A stretch of 64,000 nucleotides of DNA, taken from NCBI RefSeq assembly GCF_023898315.1, contig NC_064619.1, positions 296,894,150-296,958,149 on the forward strand. Direction: 5' to 3'. Position numbers and translations under genes: made by a program. Below the pieces are notes generated by a model that was given only the letters and a program-made list of their open reading frames with translations, did no database searches and was not told the DNA's origin. This stretch comes from Schistocerca nitens. Taxonomy: Eukaryota; Arthropoda; Insecta; Orthoptera; Acrididae. Positions within the stretch are counted from its first letter, which is position 1. Every line of letters begins with the position of its first letter. Below are positions 30,849 through 42,699 of the stretch, in pieces.

Positions 30849-31049
30849 CCGGCCGCTGTGGCCGAGTGGTTCTAGGCGCTTCCGTTCACAACCGTGTGAC
30901 TGCTACGGTCGCAGGTTCGAATCCTGCCACGGGAATGGATGTGTGTGATGTCCTTAGGTTATTTAGGTTTAAGTAGTTCTAAGTTCTACGGGACTGATGA
31001 CCTCAGATGTTTAGTCTCATAGTGCTCAGAGGCATTTGAAGCATTTGAA
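30849..31049 (+). mobile_element. tRNA-derived SINE, Leu/Ser-type head
   Basis: Plus-strand copy (ccggccgctgtggccgagtg head, B box caggttcgaatcctg). It has a 15-bp perfect target duplication, ctaacacgtttgtgg (30834-30848 and 31050-31064), the longest among the SINEs here. Confidence 0.95.
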
Positions 31050-31244
31050 CTAACACGTTTGTGGATAATTTAAGGCGAATGAAAAAATCATATGAATTCT
31101 TGTCCTTCTGCCTGATCTATTAAAATGTTTAATCGAATATGTATTCAGGTATGGCAATATAAAAAGTCACACTAAGTAAAATTAACTTTCCGATTTGCCG
31201 CCCTCCCCCCTTCCACATCCGAAAAATAGTTCTGAATGCAGTTC

Positions 31245-32110
31245 TCTAAGCACACACACAGATGGCGCTGGTATCGGGTACACAAGGTATAAAAAGGCAG
31301 TGCATTGGCGGAGCTGTCACTTGTACTCAGGTGATTCATGGGTAAAGGTTCCCAACGTGATAATTAACAGACTCTGAACGCGGAGTGGTAGCTGGAACTA
31401 GACGCATGGAACATTCCACTTCGGAAATCGTTAGAAAATTCGATATTCAGAGATGTGCAGTATCAAGAGTGTGCCAAGAATACCAAAGTTCAGCCATTAC
31501 AATGTCACTGCGAACAACACAGTGGCCAAAGGCCTTCACGTAACGACCGAGAGCAATGGCGTTTGCACAGAATTGTCAGTGCTAACAGACAAGCAACAGT
31601 GCGTGAAATAACCACAGAAAAAATCAACGTGGAACGTACTTTAGGACAGTGCGGCGAAATTTTGCATTAATGCGATATGGCAGCAGACGCGAATGCCTTT
31701 GGTAACAGCACGACATCACCCGCAACGTTTCTCCTGAGCTCGTGAACATATCGGTTGGACCCTAGACGACTGGAAAACTGTTGCATCGTCAGATAAGTTC
31801 CAATTTCAGTTGGTAAGAGCTGATGGTAGGGTTCGTGTACGACACAGACCCTACGAAGCCATAGACCCAAGCAGTCAACAAGAGACTGTGCAAACTGGTC
31901 GTGGCTCCATGATGGTGTGGAGTTTACATGAAATGGAGTGTGTCGTCTGGCCCAGCTGAACCGAACATTGACTGAGTATGTTCGGATTTGGTGTTCCCAA
32001 ACAACGACAGAATTTTTTTTATTGTTAATGACTATGTGCATAATACTAAAGCGCAATGTTTGTAGTTGGGTTGACAATCAGCTTTCCTATTCGCGAGATT
32101 TTGAAGACTT
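31245..32110 (+). pseudogene. Decayed Tc1-like transposase
   Basis: The plus-strand order matches the minus-strand remnant at 2555-3679: a 5' leader, a start region LTDSERGVVAGTRRMEHSTSE (about 31365), an HTH part, then a central portion with [12 protein letters not shown] corresponding to the second catalytic Asp region. Stops and frameshifts are frequent, and the third catalytic motif is missing because the sequence is cut off near 32110, just before a (TA)n repeat. Confidence 0.72.
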
Positions 32111-32142
32111 GGATAGAGGAGATGAAAGAGGGACACATCTGC

Positions 32143-32269
<127 letters not shown>

Positions 32270-32317
32270 TTCTTCACTTTTGAAGGCCAGACATACCAAC
32301 AATTAAAGGTAACAGCC

Positions 32318-33496
32318 ATGGGTATCAGGATGGCCCCCTCGTACGCCAACCTATTCATGGGTCACTTAGAGGAAGTCTTCTTGGTTACCCAGGCATGCCA
32401 ACCCAAAGTTTGGTACAGATTTATTGATGACATCTTCATGATCTGGACTCACAGTGAAGAAGAATTCCAGAATTTCCTCTCCAACCTCAACTCCTTTGTT
32501 TCCATCAGATCCACCTGGTCCTATTCCAAATCCCATGCCACTTTCCTTGACGTTGACCTCCATCTGTCCAATGGCCAGCTTCACACGTCCGTCCACATCA
32601 AACCCACCAACAAGCAACAGTACCTCCATTATGACAGCTGCCACCCATTCCACATCAAACGGTCCCTTCCCTACAGCCTAGGTCTTCATGGCAAACGAAT
32701 CTGCTCCAGTCCAGAATCCCTGAACCATTACACCAACAACCTGAAAACAGCTTTCACATCCCGCAACTACCCTCCCGACCTGGTACAGAAGCAAATAACC
32801 AGAGCCACTTCCTCATCCCCTCAAACCCAGAACCTCCCACAGAAGAACCACAAAAGTGCCCCACTTGTGACAGTATACTTTCCGGGACTGGATCAGACTC
32901 TGAATGTGGCTCTCCAGCAGGGATACGACTTCCTCAGATCCTGCCCTGAAATAAGATCCATCCTTCATGAAATCCTCCCCACTCCACCAAGAGTGTGTTT
33001 CCGCCGTCCACCTAACCTTCGTAACCTCTTAGTTCATCCCTATGAAATCCCCAAACCACCTTCCTTACCCTCTGGCTCCTACCCTTGTAACCGCCCCCGG
33101 TGTAAAACCTGTCCAATGCACCCTCCCACCACCAGCTACTCCACTCCTGTAACCCGGAAGGTGTACACGATCAAAGGCAGAGCCACGTGTGAAAGCACTC
33201 ACGTGATTTACCAACTGACCTGCCTACACTGTGAAGCTTTCTATGTGGGAATGACCAGCAACAAACTGTCCATTCGCATGAGTGGACACAGGCAGACAGT
33301 GCTTGTTGGTAATGATGATCACCCTGTGGCTAAACATGTCTTGGTGCACGGCCAGCACATCTTGGCACAGTGTTACACTGTCCGGGTTATCTGGATACTT
33401 CCCACTAACACCAACCTGTCAGAACTTCGGAGATGGGAACTTGTCCTTCAGTATATCCTCTCTTCTCGTTATCTGCCAGGCCTCAACCTCCGCTAA
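32318..33496 (+). CDS. Penelope-like reverse transcriptase plus GIY-YIG endonuclease, N-terminally truncated
   Basis: 392 codons are open from an internal ATG (MGIRMAPSYANLFMG); the RT homology runs into upstream sequence ([13 protein letters not shown]), so this Met is probably not the natural start. The catalytic RT motif YRFIDD lies at residues 33-38. A Cys-rich block PCNRPRCKTCPMHP precedes the GIY-YIG domain, which runs from about residue 294 (THVIYQLTCLHC then AFYVGMT, with R at SIRMSGHRQ and H at HPVAKH). The protein would copy RNA and nick target DNA. The fingers and early palm of the RT are missing. The frame has no internal stop, so decay is limited to truncation. Confidence 0.9.
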   Translation: MGIRMAPSYANLFMGHLEEVFLVTQACQPKVWYRFIDDIFMIWTHSEEEFQNFLSNLNSFVSIRSTWSYSKSHATFLDVDLHLSNGQLHTSVHIKPTNKQQYLHYDSCHPFHIKRSLPYSLGLHGKRICSSPESLNHYTNNLKTAFTSRNYPPDLVQKQITRATSSSPQTQNLPQKNHKSAPLVTVYFPGLDQTLNVALQQGYDFLRSCPEIRSILHEILPTPPRVCFRRPPNLRNLLVHPYEIPKPPSLPSGSYPCNRPRCKTCPMHPPTTSYSTPVTRKVYTIKGRATCESTHVIYQLTCLHCEAFYVGMTSNKLSIRMSGHRQTVLVGNDDHPVAKHVLVHGQHILAQCYTVRVIWILPTNTNLSELRRWELVLQYILSSRYLPGLNLR

Positions 33497-33679
33497 TTTC
33501 AAGTTGCCGCCGCTCATACCTCACCTGTCTTTCAACAACATCTTTGCCTCTGTACTTCCGCCTCGACTGACATCTCTGCCCAAACTCTTTGCCTTTACAA
33601 ATGTCTGCTTGTGTCTGTGTATGTGCGGATGGATATGTGTGTGTGTGCGAGTGTATACCTGTCCTTTTTTCCCCCTAAG

Positions 33680-33869
33680 GTAAGTCTTTCCACTCCCGGG
33701 ATTGGAATGACTCCTTACCCTCTCCCTTAAAACCCACATCCTTTCGTCTTTCCCTCTCCTTTCCTCTTTCCTGATGAAGCAACCGTTTGTTGCGAAAGTT
33801 TGAATTTTGTGTGTATGTATGTGTTTGTTTGTGTTTCTATCGACCTGCCAGCGCTTTCGTATGGTAAGT
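33680..33869 (+). promoter_or_regulatory. Two splice-donor-like sites in the Penelope terminal region
   Basis: Consensus-like 5' splice sites gtaagt occur at 33680 (after ctaag) and 33864 (after atg). Both recur at equivalent positions in the other copies (61529 and 61713; 62331 and 62515). They may belong to an intron in the 5' leader when this region acts as the upstream terminal repeat. Confidence 0.4.
33771..33797 (+). ncRNA. Hammerhead-ribozyme-like core
   Basis: ctgatga (33771-33777) is followed by a perfect 5-bp stem gcaac/gttgc with loop cgttt, and then gaaa (33794-33797). This is the conserved CUGAUGA-stem II-GAAA core of hammerhead ribozymes, which are known from terminal repeats of Penelope-like elements. 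I could not identify convincing stems I and III or the cleavage triplet. Other copies here have one core position changed (AAAA for GAAA at 61643 and 62445; CTGAAGA in the inverted copy at 61171-61145). Confidence 0.5.
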
Positions 33870-33889
33870 CACATCAAGAAACTGGTACA

Positions 33890-34425
33890 GCTGCCTAATA
33901 AAATAGTGTAGGGTCCCCGCGAGCACGCAGAAGCGCCGCCACACGACGTGGCATGGACTCGACTGATGTCAGAAGTAGTGCTGGAGGAAACTGACACCAT
34001 GAATCCTGCAGGGCTGTCCATAAATCCGTAAGGTACGAGGGAGTGGAGATCTCTTCTGAACAGCATGTTGCAAGGTATCCCAAATATACTAAATAACTTT
34101 CGTGTCTGTGGAGTTTGGTGGCCAGAGGAAGTGTTTAAACTCTGCTGATTTCGAAGCCTGACTAGATGTTCCTGGCGGGCTGCAGCCTGGAACATTTTCT
34201 GGCTCCTACTGCCAACTACAATGCCGGACGTGCCCAAGGTCCTGGCCGATATTATGAGCCTGGTTGTGGGAATCCACGTGGTAATACGGTTGTGTGTGTG
34301 TGGAGGGGGGGAGGGAGGAGGGGGGGGGGGAATGGGTGGGTGGATTGTCCTCTGAGTTGGACATAGAAGGTCAAAGAGGCTGCAGGGCCTGCACACGTGT
34401 AAAATTTCCGCGGTGCTGTGTTAAT
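33890..34425 (-). pseudogene. Tc1-derived 3' remnant and G-rich tract
   Basis: The minus strand reads SMPRRVAALLRARGD (near 33950), the usual C-terminal block of Tc1-like transposases, followed by a trailer; the third catalytic motif is not preserved. A G-rich run (ggaggggggggagg type, about 34302-34332) lies further right. It may be a non-autonomous derivative; ends were not defined. Confidence 0.5.
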
Positions 34426-35959
34426 TTATGAAGGTAGACTGTAGGTGGTGAAGATGCTGGTGAGTACTACGCGGTGCCAGCTGTCGTCTTTTCTTGCACA
34501 TCTACATTTTGAAGGTTCTGACGGTCGGCTCAGTTTCTGGATTGGCGGGATGGAAAGGAACAGTGGCCAGGCACTCAGTGCCACTTGTTGACAAAAATTC
34601 TGAAATGCAGATGCTGTGAACTGAGAGCTGTTGGAAACCAGGGCTGAAGCCACCTCCTCTATTGCAAATACGATAGAGGGTATACATATAGTAGCTACTG
34701 TAGTGGTGTCAGTCATTCGTGTCACATATGGAGACAACCAGCGACCCCGTTGCCAGCCGGAATGGTCCACAAAGTCAACATGCACTCCACAGCTAAGGTG
34801 GCCTGGGCGTGACCAAGGGTGGAAACGCTATGCTGGGACTGACTGTGTGCACAGACCTGGCAGTTTCGGGAGGTGTGTCCTATGGCGGAATCGAGGTCAA
34901 AATTTTTATGATGCTGCGCTATTGCCTGGATCTTGCACATTCTTCAATGTGCAAGGTAATGAAGCTTCAATATGCTGAAGTGGAACATGGGAGGAACCAT
35001 CACCCAGCATTCAGAATCGTCCGCAGCTAACAAAACGACACCATCAGTGACATTATACCTGTACCGTAATTAAAAAGCAGGTGCTCCATTCGGGATTAAT
35101 GCCACTAGGCAGGTGCTCCATCCAACCCCGCCGTATAGCAGACAACATCCTGCGGAGTAATGGATCAGTAATGGATCACAACCTGTTTCTGCTGCTACTT
35201 TGCGCGCCGTAATCAAGAACCCGATCGAGGATTTTAAGTCGAGACACAATGCTTTGTGCCTGTCAAACTCTGCATCTGGGCCGCACAGTAATCAGGAAAG
35301 TGAGTCTGCGTTTGAGTGTTGCGTGGTGGGTCGATAATGACCTTTTTAGGGATAGTTACTCAGGAACAATGCGCGCTATTGCAACCACTGCGCCGTCATA
35401 TCGAGAAGTTTCGGATGGAGGCCGAACAGCGAAATGAGGGGCTTGTGATCGGGTATTGTAGAGATAGACATGAAAATTCCTAATACCTTATATGATAGCC
35501 AATGCCTCTTTCTCAGTTTTCAAATAATGCCTCTGTGCCGCATTTAACGTTGTAGATGCAAATTCAGTGAGCTGTTCCGTGTCACTGGCGAATTCGTGGG
35601 ACAGCATGGCACCATTGCCACAATATGATGCGTTAGAGGCAAGACATAAACATTAGCCAGTATGGAACGTTGCTAAACAATGTGCCGACATAAGACTTTT
35701 TTAAGTTGCAAGAAAGCTTTCTGGCACTCCTCAGACCACACAAATTTAACACCTTTTTTACGTAATTCATTAAGCAGATGGGTTATCTGGGCGGCAAAGG
35801 GAATAAATTTCGCACAATAATTGATTTTGCCCAGGAACGACTGTGGTTCTTTGAGGTTCTTAGGGACTGGTAAGTTAACGATTGCATGCCTCGTGGTGCT
35901 GTGACCCTGTGTGGACGTGAGCCCATTTTTACTTAAAGTATGTCCTAAGCGCTTTACAC

Positions 35960-36690
35960 TTACCTCAAAGAAATCGAATTACAATGCAGACCACGAGTTT
36001 GGAGCCACTCACATAACATCTGCAGATTGGGCAGGTTCTGTCCCATACAGTCCTGGTAAGTAGCAAGTTATCGATATAATTAACATAGCTGGGAATATCT
36101 AAGATAAGTTGATCAAGGTATCTCTGAAATATCGTGGGAGAGCTTCCAACCACGACCGCCAACCTACTATAATGATACACGTATTAATCACTAAAAACTG
36201 TTTCATTTGATCATCTACAGGCAACTGGAAGTTGGCAATAACGAGATCTGTCTTTGAAAAATAATGGCCTCAGCCAATTTTGTCAACAATTCCTCCAACC
36301 TAGGAATTGGATACAAATGAACACTTGCTTGAGCATTGATTGCAGAATTAAAATCATCACAATTTTTAAGTGATCCATTTCACGTCTTAACGATGACTAT
36401 GCGCAATGCCCACTGGCTATATGATACTAGGGTACCACTCTCATGCTTTGCAGTCTATCTAGTTCCACTTTAAGCTGATCGTGAACGGTACTGGGCATGC
36501 TCTACAAAATTTAGTCATTGCTGATTGCTTTAGTGATACAAGAACTTCGAAACACGTTCCACAATTTAATATAGATTCAAACAGTTGCTTATACTGCTCA
36601 AATAATGTATTAAGTTCTGTGAACGGTAACGCAGTTGAAACTAGATTCAGTTGGTCTTGAATTTGGAAACCAAAACCAAAGTGCACGAGT
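35960..36690 (-). pseudogene. Gypsy C reverse transcriptase remnants
   Basis: The frame at 36686-36459 resembles the N-terminal gypsy RT segment (FCRACPVPFTI, the R.VP block). The frame at 36180-35965 has SSPTIFQRYLDQL and VNYIDNLLLT, corresponding to the SAP.IFQ and Y.DD catalytic motifs (here YIDN, so the second Asp is Asn). Stops lie between them. Confidence 0.72.
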
Positions 36691-36759
36691 ATCTAAACCA
36701 AAAACTATAGTTGTCATCCAAGAGTTTACTACTGGCAAGATTAGTTGCTGAGCTACATT

Positions 36760-37190
36760 TACATACTTACCTGTACTACAATCTGACCTCCCTGTGGGAT
36801 CGTCTGGCCATTGTGCGTCACCACTTTATGCTGAGGGTACCGCAGCTGTGGGGAGCCGACGCACTGGTACATGTCCACATTCATTAGAGAGACAACCGCT
36901 CCTATATCCAGTTGCAAATCTACCGTAGCTCTATTTATTTCGAGCTTCAGCATCCCTTCTGTTGCAAGGCAACGGCAAGATAGCTTACAGTGTGCCATGG
37001 CCATTGTTATGTCGCATGCTACTGCGACAGGCGCTTGCGAGACGTCCAGGTTTGTGGCATTTGAAACGGTTGATGCCACGGAAAGGGCAGTGACGACCCT
37101 GTTGCCATGTACCACAACTGGAATATGATTTTATGTCATAAACTTCTCTGGGACCTTTGACGACAGTGAGGAAACAATTGTACGAGCTCA
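36760..37190 (-). pseudogene. Gypsy C zinc knuckle and protease
   Basis: The frame at 37191-36985 has a Cys/His-rich stretch (SCGTWQQGRHCPF, then FKCHKPGRLASAC). The following frame (37115-36759) reads LQLDIGAVVSLMN, the retroviral-type aspartic protease active site with DTGA changed to DIGA, and then the flap-like THNGQTIPQGGQ. The loss of Thr next to the catalytic Asp suggests inactivity. Confidence 0.75.
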
Positions 37191-37799
37191 CTCTCGCTTT
37201 GCGGCATACTATCGGCGAACAAAGTACAATTGTTTTTGCATCTCTACCAACGATGAGGGCGATTCACTAGCTATTGCACTAGTAACTAAATCCTATGTCG
37301 CAGGACTACCAGACGAATGGGTGCTCGGTAAGTTGGATGATAACGTTGAGTGGAAGTCGTCAGTTGATTGGAAAGCACCATGGTCACTAATACTACTGAC
37401 AAAGTCAACAACATAAGTATCATGAAACATAGCTTGTACTGATGCCGTTATTTCATCAGCGTTGTTGAATGTGATAGCTGTAAAGCCTTCACACTAACAG
37501 GAGAAAGACATCTAATGCTGCAAACGTTTGCTTAAGGTACTTAACAGAATGGTTAATTCCGAGCCTGGCTGCGACTATATAGGTTTGGCGACTGTGGTAG
37601 TCAATGAGCAAACCACTAACATAAGAAAAGCTGAAACTACTGAGGTCTAGCAGTAGGCTTAGTTTCCACACCGTGCACGTACGGTGTATTACAAGAAGCC
37701 AGTAAGAGTGCATTCTGACATTCTGGATCAGTTGTTTGACCTGCTTTGCAGTGGAGAACAAAACGAAATAAATAGACGTCTCAGCTCTCGTTTGCTTCG

Positions 37800-38050
37800 T
37801 CAAAGCAAGCAAATAGTGCAGAGGGAGGCGATGAAGCTGTAGCTGCGGACTGTTGTTGGCTTTGCAGCAGTTCTAAAAGCAATTTCTGCTGTTGCTGTTT
37901 GAATTCCCACTTCTGTTCCTGCTGCAACTGTTGTTGCTGCTATTGTTCTTCTGGAATTTCAACTGCCTGGTCTTGCTGCTGCTACAGTGTTGTTATTGTT
38001 GTTGTTGTTGTGGCTGCAACTGCTGCTGCCATCAATATATAATCATGGGA
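37800..38050 (-). pseudogene. Gypsy C gag N-terminus with glutamine-rich tract
   Basis: CTG/TTG triplets dominate the plus strand; on the minus strand they read as glutamine runs (QQQLQQEQKWEFKQQQQK, then LLELLQSQQQS), followed by an acidic F-D-E-A-N-E-S block typical of the start of insect gypsy gag. A stop (TAG in place of CAG) splits the tract. Confidence 0.6.
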
Positions 38051-38069
38051 CCCATGCTTCGCTGGACAG

Positions 38070-39282
38070 TTACAAGATGAGACCGTCCTCTACGTAGGTA
38101 GAACACAGTTTATGATCATTCACAATGGTGGTAATGTAGAGAGTGGTCTAACAACAGGCAATACCTGAGGTTGACAATGGTGGAGCCATGTACCTCCTTC
38201 CTGGTGGAATGACTGGAACTGAGCAGCTGTCAGACCCCCTCCGTCTAGTAGGTGCTGCAAAACCATGGTTGTTTACATCTTTGAGCAGGTTTAGTTATAT
38301 CTCTGAATAGTCAAAGAGACTGTGCCTGTGATACAAAATCCACAGTCAACATCTATCTTCAGGAGTTCTGGGAACTGGGGTGATGCAAAACGTTTTTGAT
38401 GTTTGTATGTTGAAAACATGGTAGGAACACTGTACATAATTTTAATATTGTTTAATTAATGAAATTGTTAATATCTTTGTTTGTTTTGCATATTTGATGG
38501 AAGTTAGAGTGACAACATTGCTTTCTAGCTGATTTCTATATATGAAAAGAATATTAGTGATTGTGACATTTCTGCACAAATGTCAAACTGACTTGATGAT
38601 ACATCTTTTAATTGTAATATACAACAAATTGTAATAGAAAGAAATGAAGTAACTATAAGGGCTTGAGACAGTGAGTTCATGCTTCACTGTTGATCCCATA
38701 TTTGTGATGGACCACCCGTGTGCCTCTGAGTAATAAAATGACATAAATCATATGAAGAAGTACCTTTTACTTAATTCATCCAGCATGCCGAATATCTATA
38801 CATACAAATTGTGTTCTTGTGAAGAATTCCAGTACATCAAATGAGAAGATGTTAAGTACTGAGTTACAGCACCCATCTGAATTGTTTACATTTGATCAGG
38901 TCACAACTACAACAAATTTATATCAATTTCTACTGTTGAGAAACAGAATACAAATAGTTGAATATGCAACACCGCAATGTGGTAGAGGAGCTGGGATATG
39001 ATGCGGTGCAGGATAAAGTGCTGATTCTGTTCTGAGTTTCAGATATGCCAATCATACAAAAATGAGAAAGTAAAACTTACAGAGGAATCTACAAACAAAA
39101 ACAGGAATGTGGAGAAAAATGCTTGAGGCAAACTAGAAAAAAATGACAGAAACTGAATTTTGGAAGCAAAATAAAATATGTCACAGTCAACATCATGGAG
39201 TTCAAGTACTTTAAAAAATTAATGTCATCTACTTTGTTCAGCTCTGAGTGGTTAAATTGTGTGATGAACATCTTGTGTAGAT
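38070..39282. other. Unassigned sequence, may include LTR remains
   Basis: No domain is recognised. It lies between the gag end of minus-strand gypsy C and the gag end of plus-strand gypsy A, so it may hold their 5' LTRs, but no direct repeat confirms this. Confidence 0.35.
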
Positions 39283-39303
39283 TTGTTTGTTAGTAACTTC
39301 TTA

Positions 39304-41364
39304 AAAATGAGTGATCTGGGTGAAGTTGTTGACTGGAAACAGAAGGTAGATGAAAATGTAGGCTCAGAAAAATACAGTGCTGATGTGCAAAATTTTGTGA
39401 GAAATGACAATTTACATTATGAAAGTAACAAAGATGGAGCCATAGGCGAAGAATTATGTAGTTTATCCTGTCTTTTGCATGGATTTCATCTCCAACAAAT
39501 GTTGGGCAGCAACAGCAACTTCTTTGAACAGATCTCAAAATTCTTAGTGGATGAAATAGATAGCACAAACAAAGAAGCAAAAAGAATGGAAGATCAGTTA
39601 ACCAATAGAATCACACACTCTGACAACTTGATGAATTAGCTAAGTGGTTTTAAGCTATGCAGTTTTATATTTTCTGTCTCTACTGAGCTCCAGGTGATTG
39701 CCACACATACTAGTGCAGTAGAGAATAAAGTGAGTAAGGTAGAGAATGAATTGTTAAACAAATGGTAAGAAATGATAAAGGCTTTAGGAAAATGCATAAA
39801 ATTATTAAAATGGAAGGTAATTATTTGTAGAAGAATTAATTAAAAGAAAAGAGTCCATTGATATGAAATTGGCAGATTACACAGTAAAACAAGAGTAAGT
39901 TTAAAAAATCTTTACAAAGTCATAGATGTAACAGTAATACTGATTCTTGTCATGGTAACATATCAGATTTAATAATAAACTGTCTGACTTATGAGAAAGT
40001 TTAGTTGCTAAGAGTTTTGGCAAGAGTTGTAACCATGTGTGGGGAAATGTAAACATGAAGACTTTTTCAGGAGAAAATTTGAATGTCTGAAGCATTTAAA
40101 TTAAATCTGTGAGAAAGTTTTTGAATGGGGAAGCATTATCTTGTGCCAACAAAAATATTAGCACAGATATGAATTTCAGTGGCTCTGAAAAATATTTTTT
40201 AAACAAGTTTTGATCAGAGACTAAACAAGCAAGTGGTGGCAACCATTGATCACTAGAACACTATCTTTCATCTTTGATGTTATGATATTTGATTCTGCTC
40301 TCTTTGTCTTCATGTATGGGCACCATCAAGAGTTGTTAAATTGTACTGTGCTTCTACACTTCATTAAAGTTCTTGATAATAAATCACTTGTTGGTGATGT
40401 CCATCCTCTACCATACCATTGTTAGGACTGGAAGTACCATGTTAGAATACAAAGTGAATACCTAAATGCACTAAATTTCAGGGAAGTTACTGGTCAAATG
40501 AAAGATTTCTTTGGGCAAGAGTTAATACCGTAAGTGCATTTTGATAAACCATATAATGAATTGAATCAGAATGATGCCTTGAAGAGAAGGTTATCAAACA
40601 CAGTCCAATGGACATTTATATATGAACCTCATGATTCTTTTCAATAGTTTCTAGGATCTGTAGGCAAGTTAGACAGAGCATGGGAGGGAAATGCAAGACA
40701 AGAAGATAGACAAAGAAAATACGGTCACTCCTGAATGGTGTGTGGTCACAAAATTATCACTAGGAGATAAATAGGAGGAGAGAGCCAGAAAATTATTGAA
40801 ATGATTATCAGGGTAGTAATAATAGGACAGAAAACTGTTGGAATGACAGAAATGAAATGAAATTAGGGAACATGAACAGAGAGGTAGATCATGGGAAGGA
40901 ATAACAAAAAGTTTGATACCAAGAAGATAGAAAATAAAGGGAATAGTCGGGAAAAGTGATGAAAGTCCCATTGGGAGCTTGTCAGTTTGAGGCAAGAAAA
41001 CTGTACAGAAATCAGGCTACAGAAGAAAGGGAAGAAATTATACACAAATGAGATTCCACCAACTCAATAGTAAGAGAACATATCAGGTTAATATAATTAA
41101 TTTTGGCAGGGAATTTTGGGAAACCATACTAAATAAATGAAAGACGAGAGAAACAGGATCCAGAATAGTGGAATAGAACTGGGTGAACATGGACTGACAA
41201 ACCTTTTTGATGAATCAAATAGTCAGTCTGTTTGCATAGAAGAGAAAGTAAACAATAATTATGATGACTATGGAATTGTAAGATCAATGGAAATTCCTAG
41301 GGTTGAAGGTGTTGAGGTTGAGGATTGTAAAGGGATACCCGCCTCTAGTGTTACTTTTCCTTAA
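39304..41364 (+). pseudogene. Gypsy A gag-like region
   Basis: An open frame of about 110 codons (39283-39639) encodes a charged, probably helical protein. Downstream, in broken frames, a block near 40480-40650 (FREVTGQMKDFFGQELI, then DALKRRLSNTVQWTF) resembles the capsid-type region of insect gypsy gag. A further charged frame lies at 41137-41364. The assignment rests mainly on position upstream of the protease and is tentative. Confidence 0.5.
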
Positions 41365-41744
41365 CAGAGGTAGTTGATACCAAAACTAATTTTGGAATTT
41401 TGAACAGGTTAATGCTATCTCAATTGTTTTTCTAAAAAATTTCATATGATTTTGTATACAAAGTGTTATACTTCAAGCTAAAATCTGTAAAAAGAAATTA
41501 CTTTATTTTCTTTGTTATGATCGGTATGTATTATTTCTGAATGTACAGTTGAAATTATTTTCTTCTAGAAATATTTGAAACATTTTGGCATACTTAAAAT
41601 TTCTGTTATTAATCACACATTCTGGTACTATTTATTATGTTTATTTCTGGATTCATTTATAAAATAATATAAATTGATAGAAATTCATTTGCCAAAAAAA
41701 GTAAAGCAGATGCCAGACTGAGATTCATTGGAAGAATCCTAAGG

Positions 41745-42245
41745 CAATGCAATCCGAAAACAAAGGAAGTAGGTTACAGTACACTTGTTCGCCCACTGCT
41801 TGAATACTGCTCAGCAGTGTGAGATCCGTACCAGATAGGGTTGATAGAAGAGATAGAGAAGATCCTACGGAGAGCAGCGCGCTTCATTACAGGATCATTT
41901 AGTAATCGCGAAAGCGTTACGGAGTTGATAGATAAACTCCAGTGGAAGACTCTGCAGGAGAGACACTCAGTAGCTCGGTACGGGCTTTTGTTGAAGTTTT
42001 GAGAACATACCTTCACCGAACAGTCAAGCAGTATATTGCTCCCTCCTACGTATATCTCGCGAAGAGACCATGAGGATAAAATCAGAGAGATTCGAGCCCA
42101 CACAGAGGCATACCGACAATCCTTCTTTCCACGAACAATACGAGACTGGAATAGAAGGGAGAACTGATAGAGGTACTCAGGGTACCCTCCGCCACACATC
42201 GTCGGGTGGCTTGCGGAGTGTGTATGTAGATGTAGATGTAAACCC
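41745..42245 (+). mobile_element. Jockey-type LINE 3' fragment
   Basis: The frames read FIGRILRQCNPKTKEVGYSTL, LVRPLLEYCSAV and KIREIRAHTEAYRQSFFPRT followed by IRDWN, the C-terminal region of Jockey-type LINE proteins. The fragment ends in a short tagatg repeat (gtagatgtagatg) at about 42228-42240. The same protein region and tail occur in the minus-strand fragment at 47868-49075. It is 5'-truncated. Confidence 0.82.
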
Positions 42246-42699
42246 TTTGGAATATTGTTATTACTGCAGAGTGAAGTAGTAGTGGAAATCCTCTGATGTG
42301 ACTGGATGTGTTTTTTATGCTTGGGAAGAGCAATGCAATTTTGGGTTTCTTAATCTGAAAATTCAAAAGACAGTGTGGTACAGAAAAATGTGAGAGAATA
42401 AAATATTTGTGAAAACAAAAAAATACAGCGCAGGCAATTCTTCAAAGTTAATTACGTCAATTGGAACCATGAGAACCTTAAATGTCAAAGATTTCAACTT
42501 CAGTAATCAGCCCCTAGACATGAAGAACTGGAGCCAACTATGAGAAAAGAAGATAAGTAAAAAGTTTATTGTAAATCTTGCTCCTCTCAAAACTTGTTAA
42601 AAGAGTTAACCATACAGACAGTTGCAACAACAAATTTTGAGGGAAGGGGAGATTACAATATCATAAACTGAAATGACAAGAGAAAAGAATAGACAGCAG

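Larger units (their letters stand above)
32270..33872 (+). mobile_element. Penelope-like retroelement, 5'-truncated, copy 1
   Basis: The homology shared with the copy at 62716 begins at ttcacttttgaagg. It contains the C-terminal two thirds of the single Penelope ORF (32318-33496) and about 375 bp of downstream terminal region (33497-33872) that recurs at 61348-61738 and 62151-62540. That terminal region carries a hammerhead-ribozyme-like core and two splice-donor-like sites. Confidence 0.88.
34430..38060 (-). mobile_element. Decayed Ty3/gypsy retrotransposon (element C)
   Basis: Read right to left on the minus strand, the remnants follow gypsy order: a glutamine-rich gag start (38040-37800), gag core (37800-37260), zinc-knuckle-like Cys/His block (37190-37020), protease (37080-36760), reverse transcriptase (36690-35960) and integrase zinc-binding and core start (34940-34720). 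Frameshifts and stops are dense. LTRs were not recognised. The sequence style resembles the K02A2.6-like gypsy proteins common in insects. Confidence 0.75.

Noticed and set aside
33282-33683. Second open frame overlapping the Penelope endonuclease
   Set aside because: Out-of-frame shadow of the GIY-YIG domain and the microsatellite-like terminal region; the same shadow occurs at 61936-62334.
39283-39639. A host gene of 118 codons
   Set aside because: It is placed just upstream of gypsy gag-like and pol remnants on the same strand and has no recognised domain, so a gag piece is more likely.
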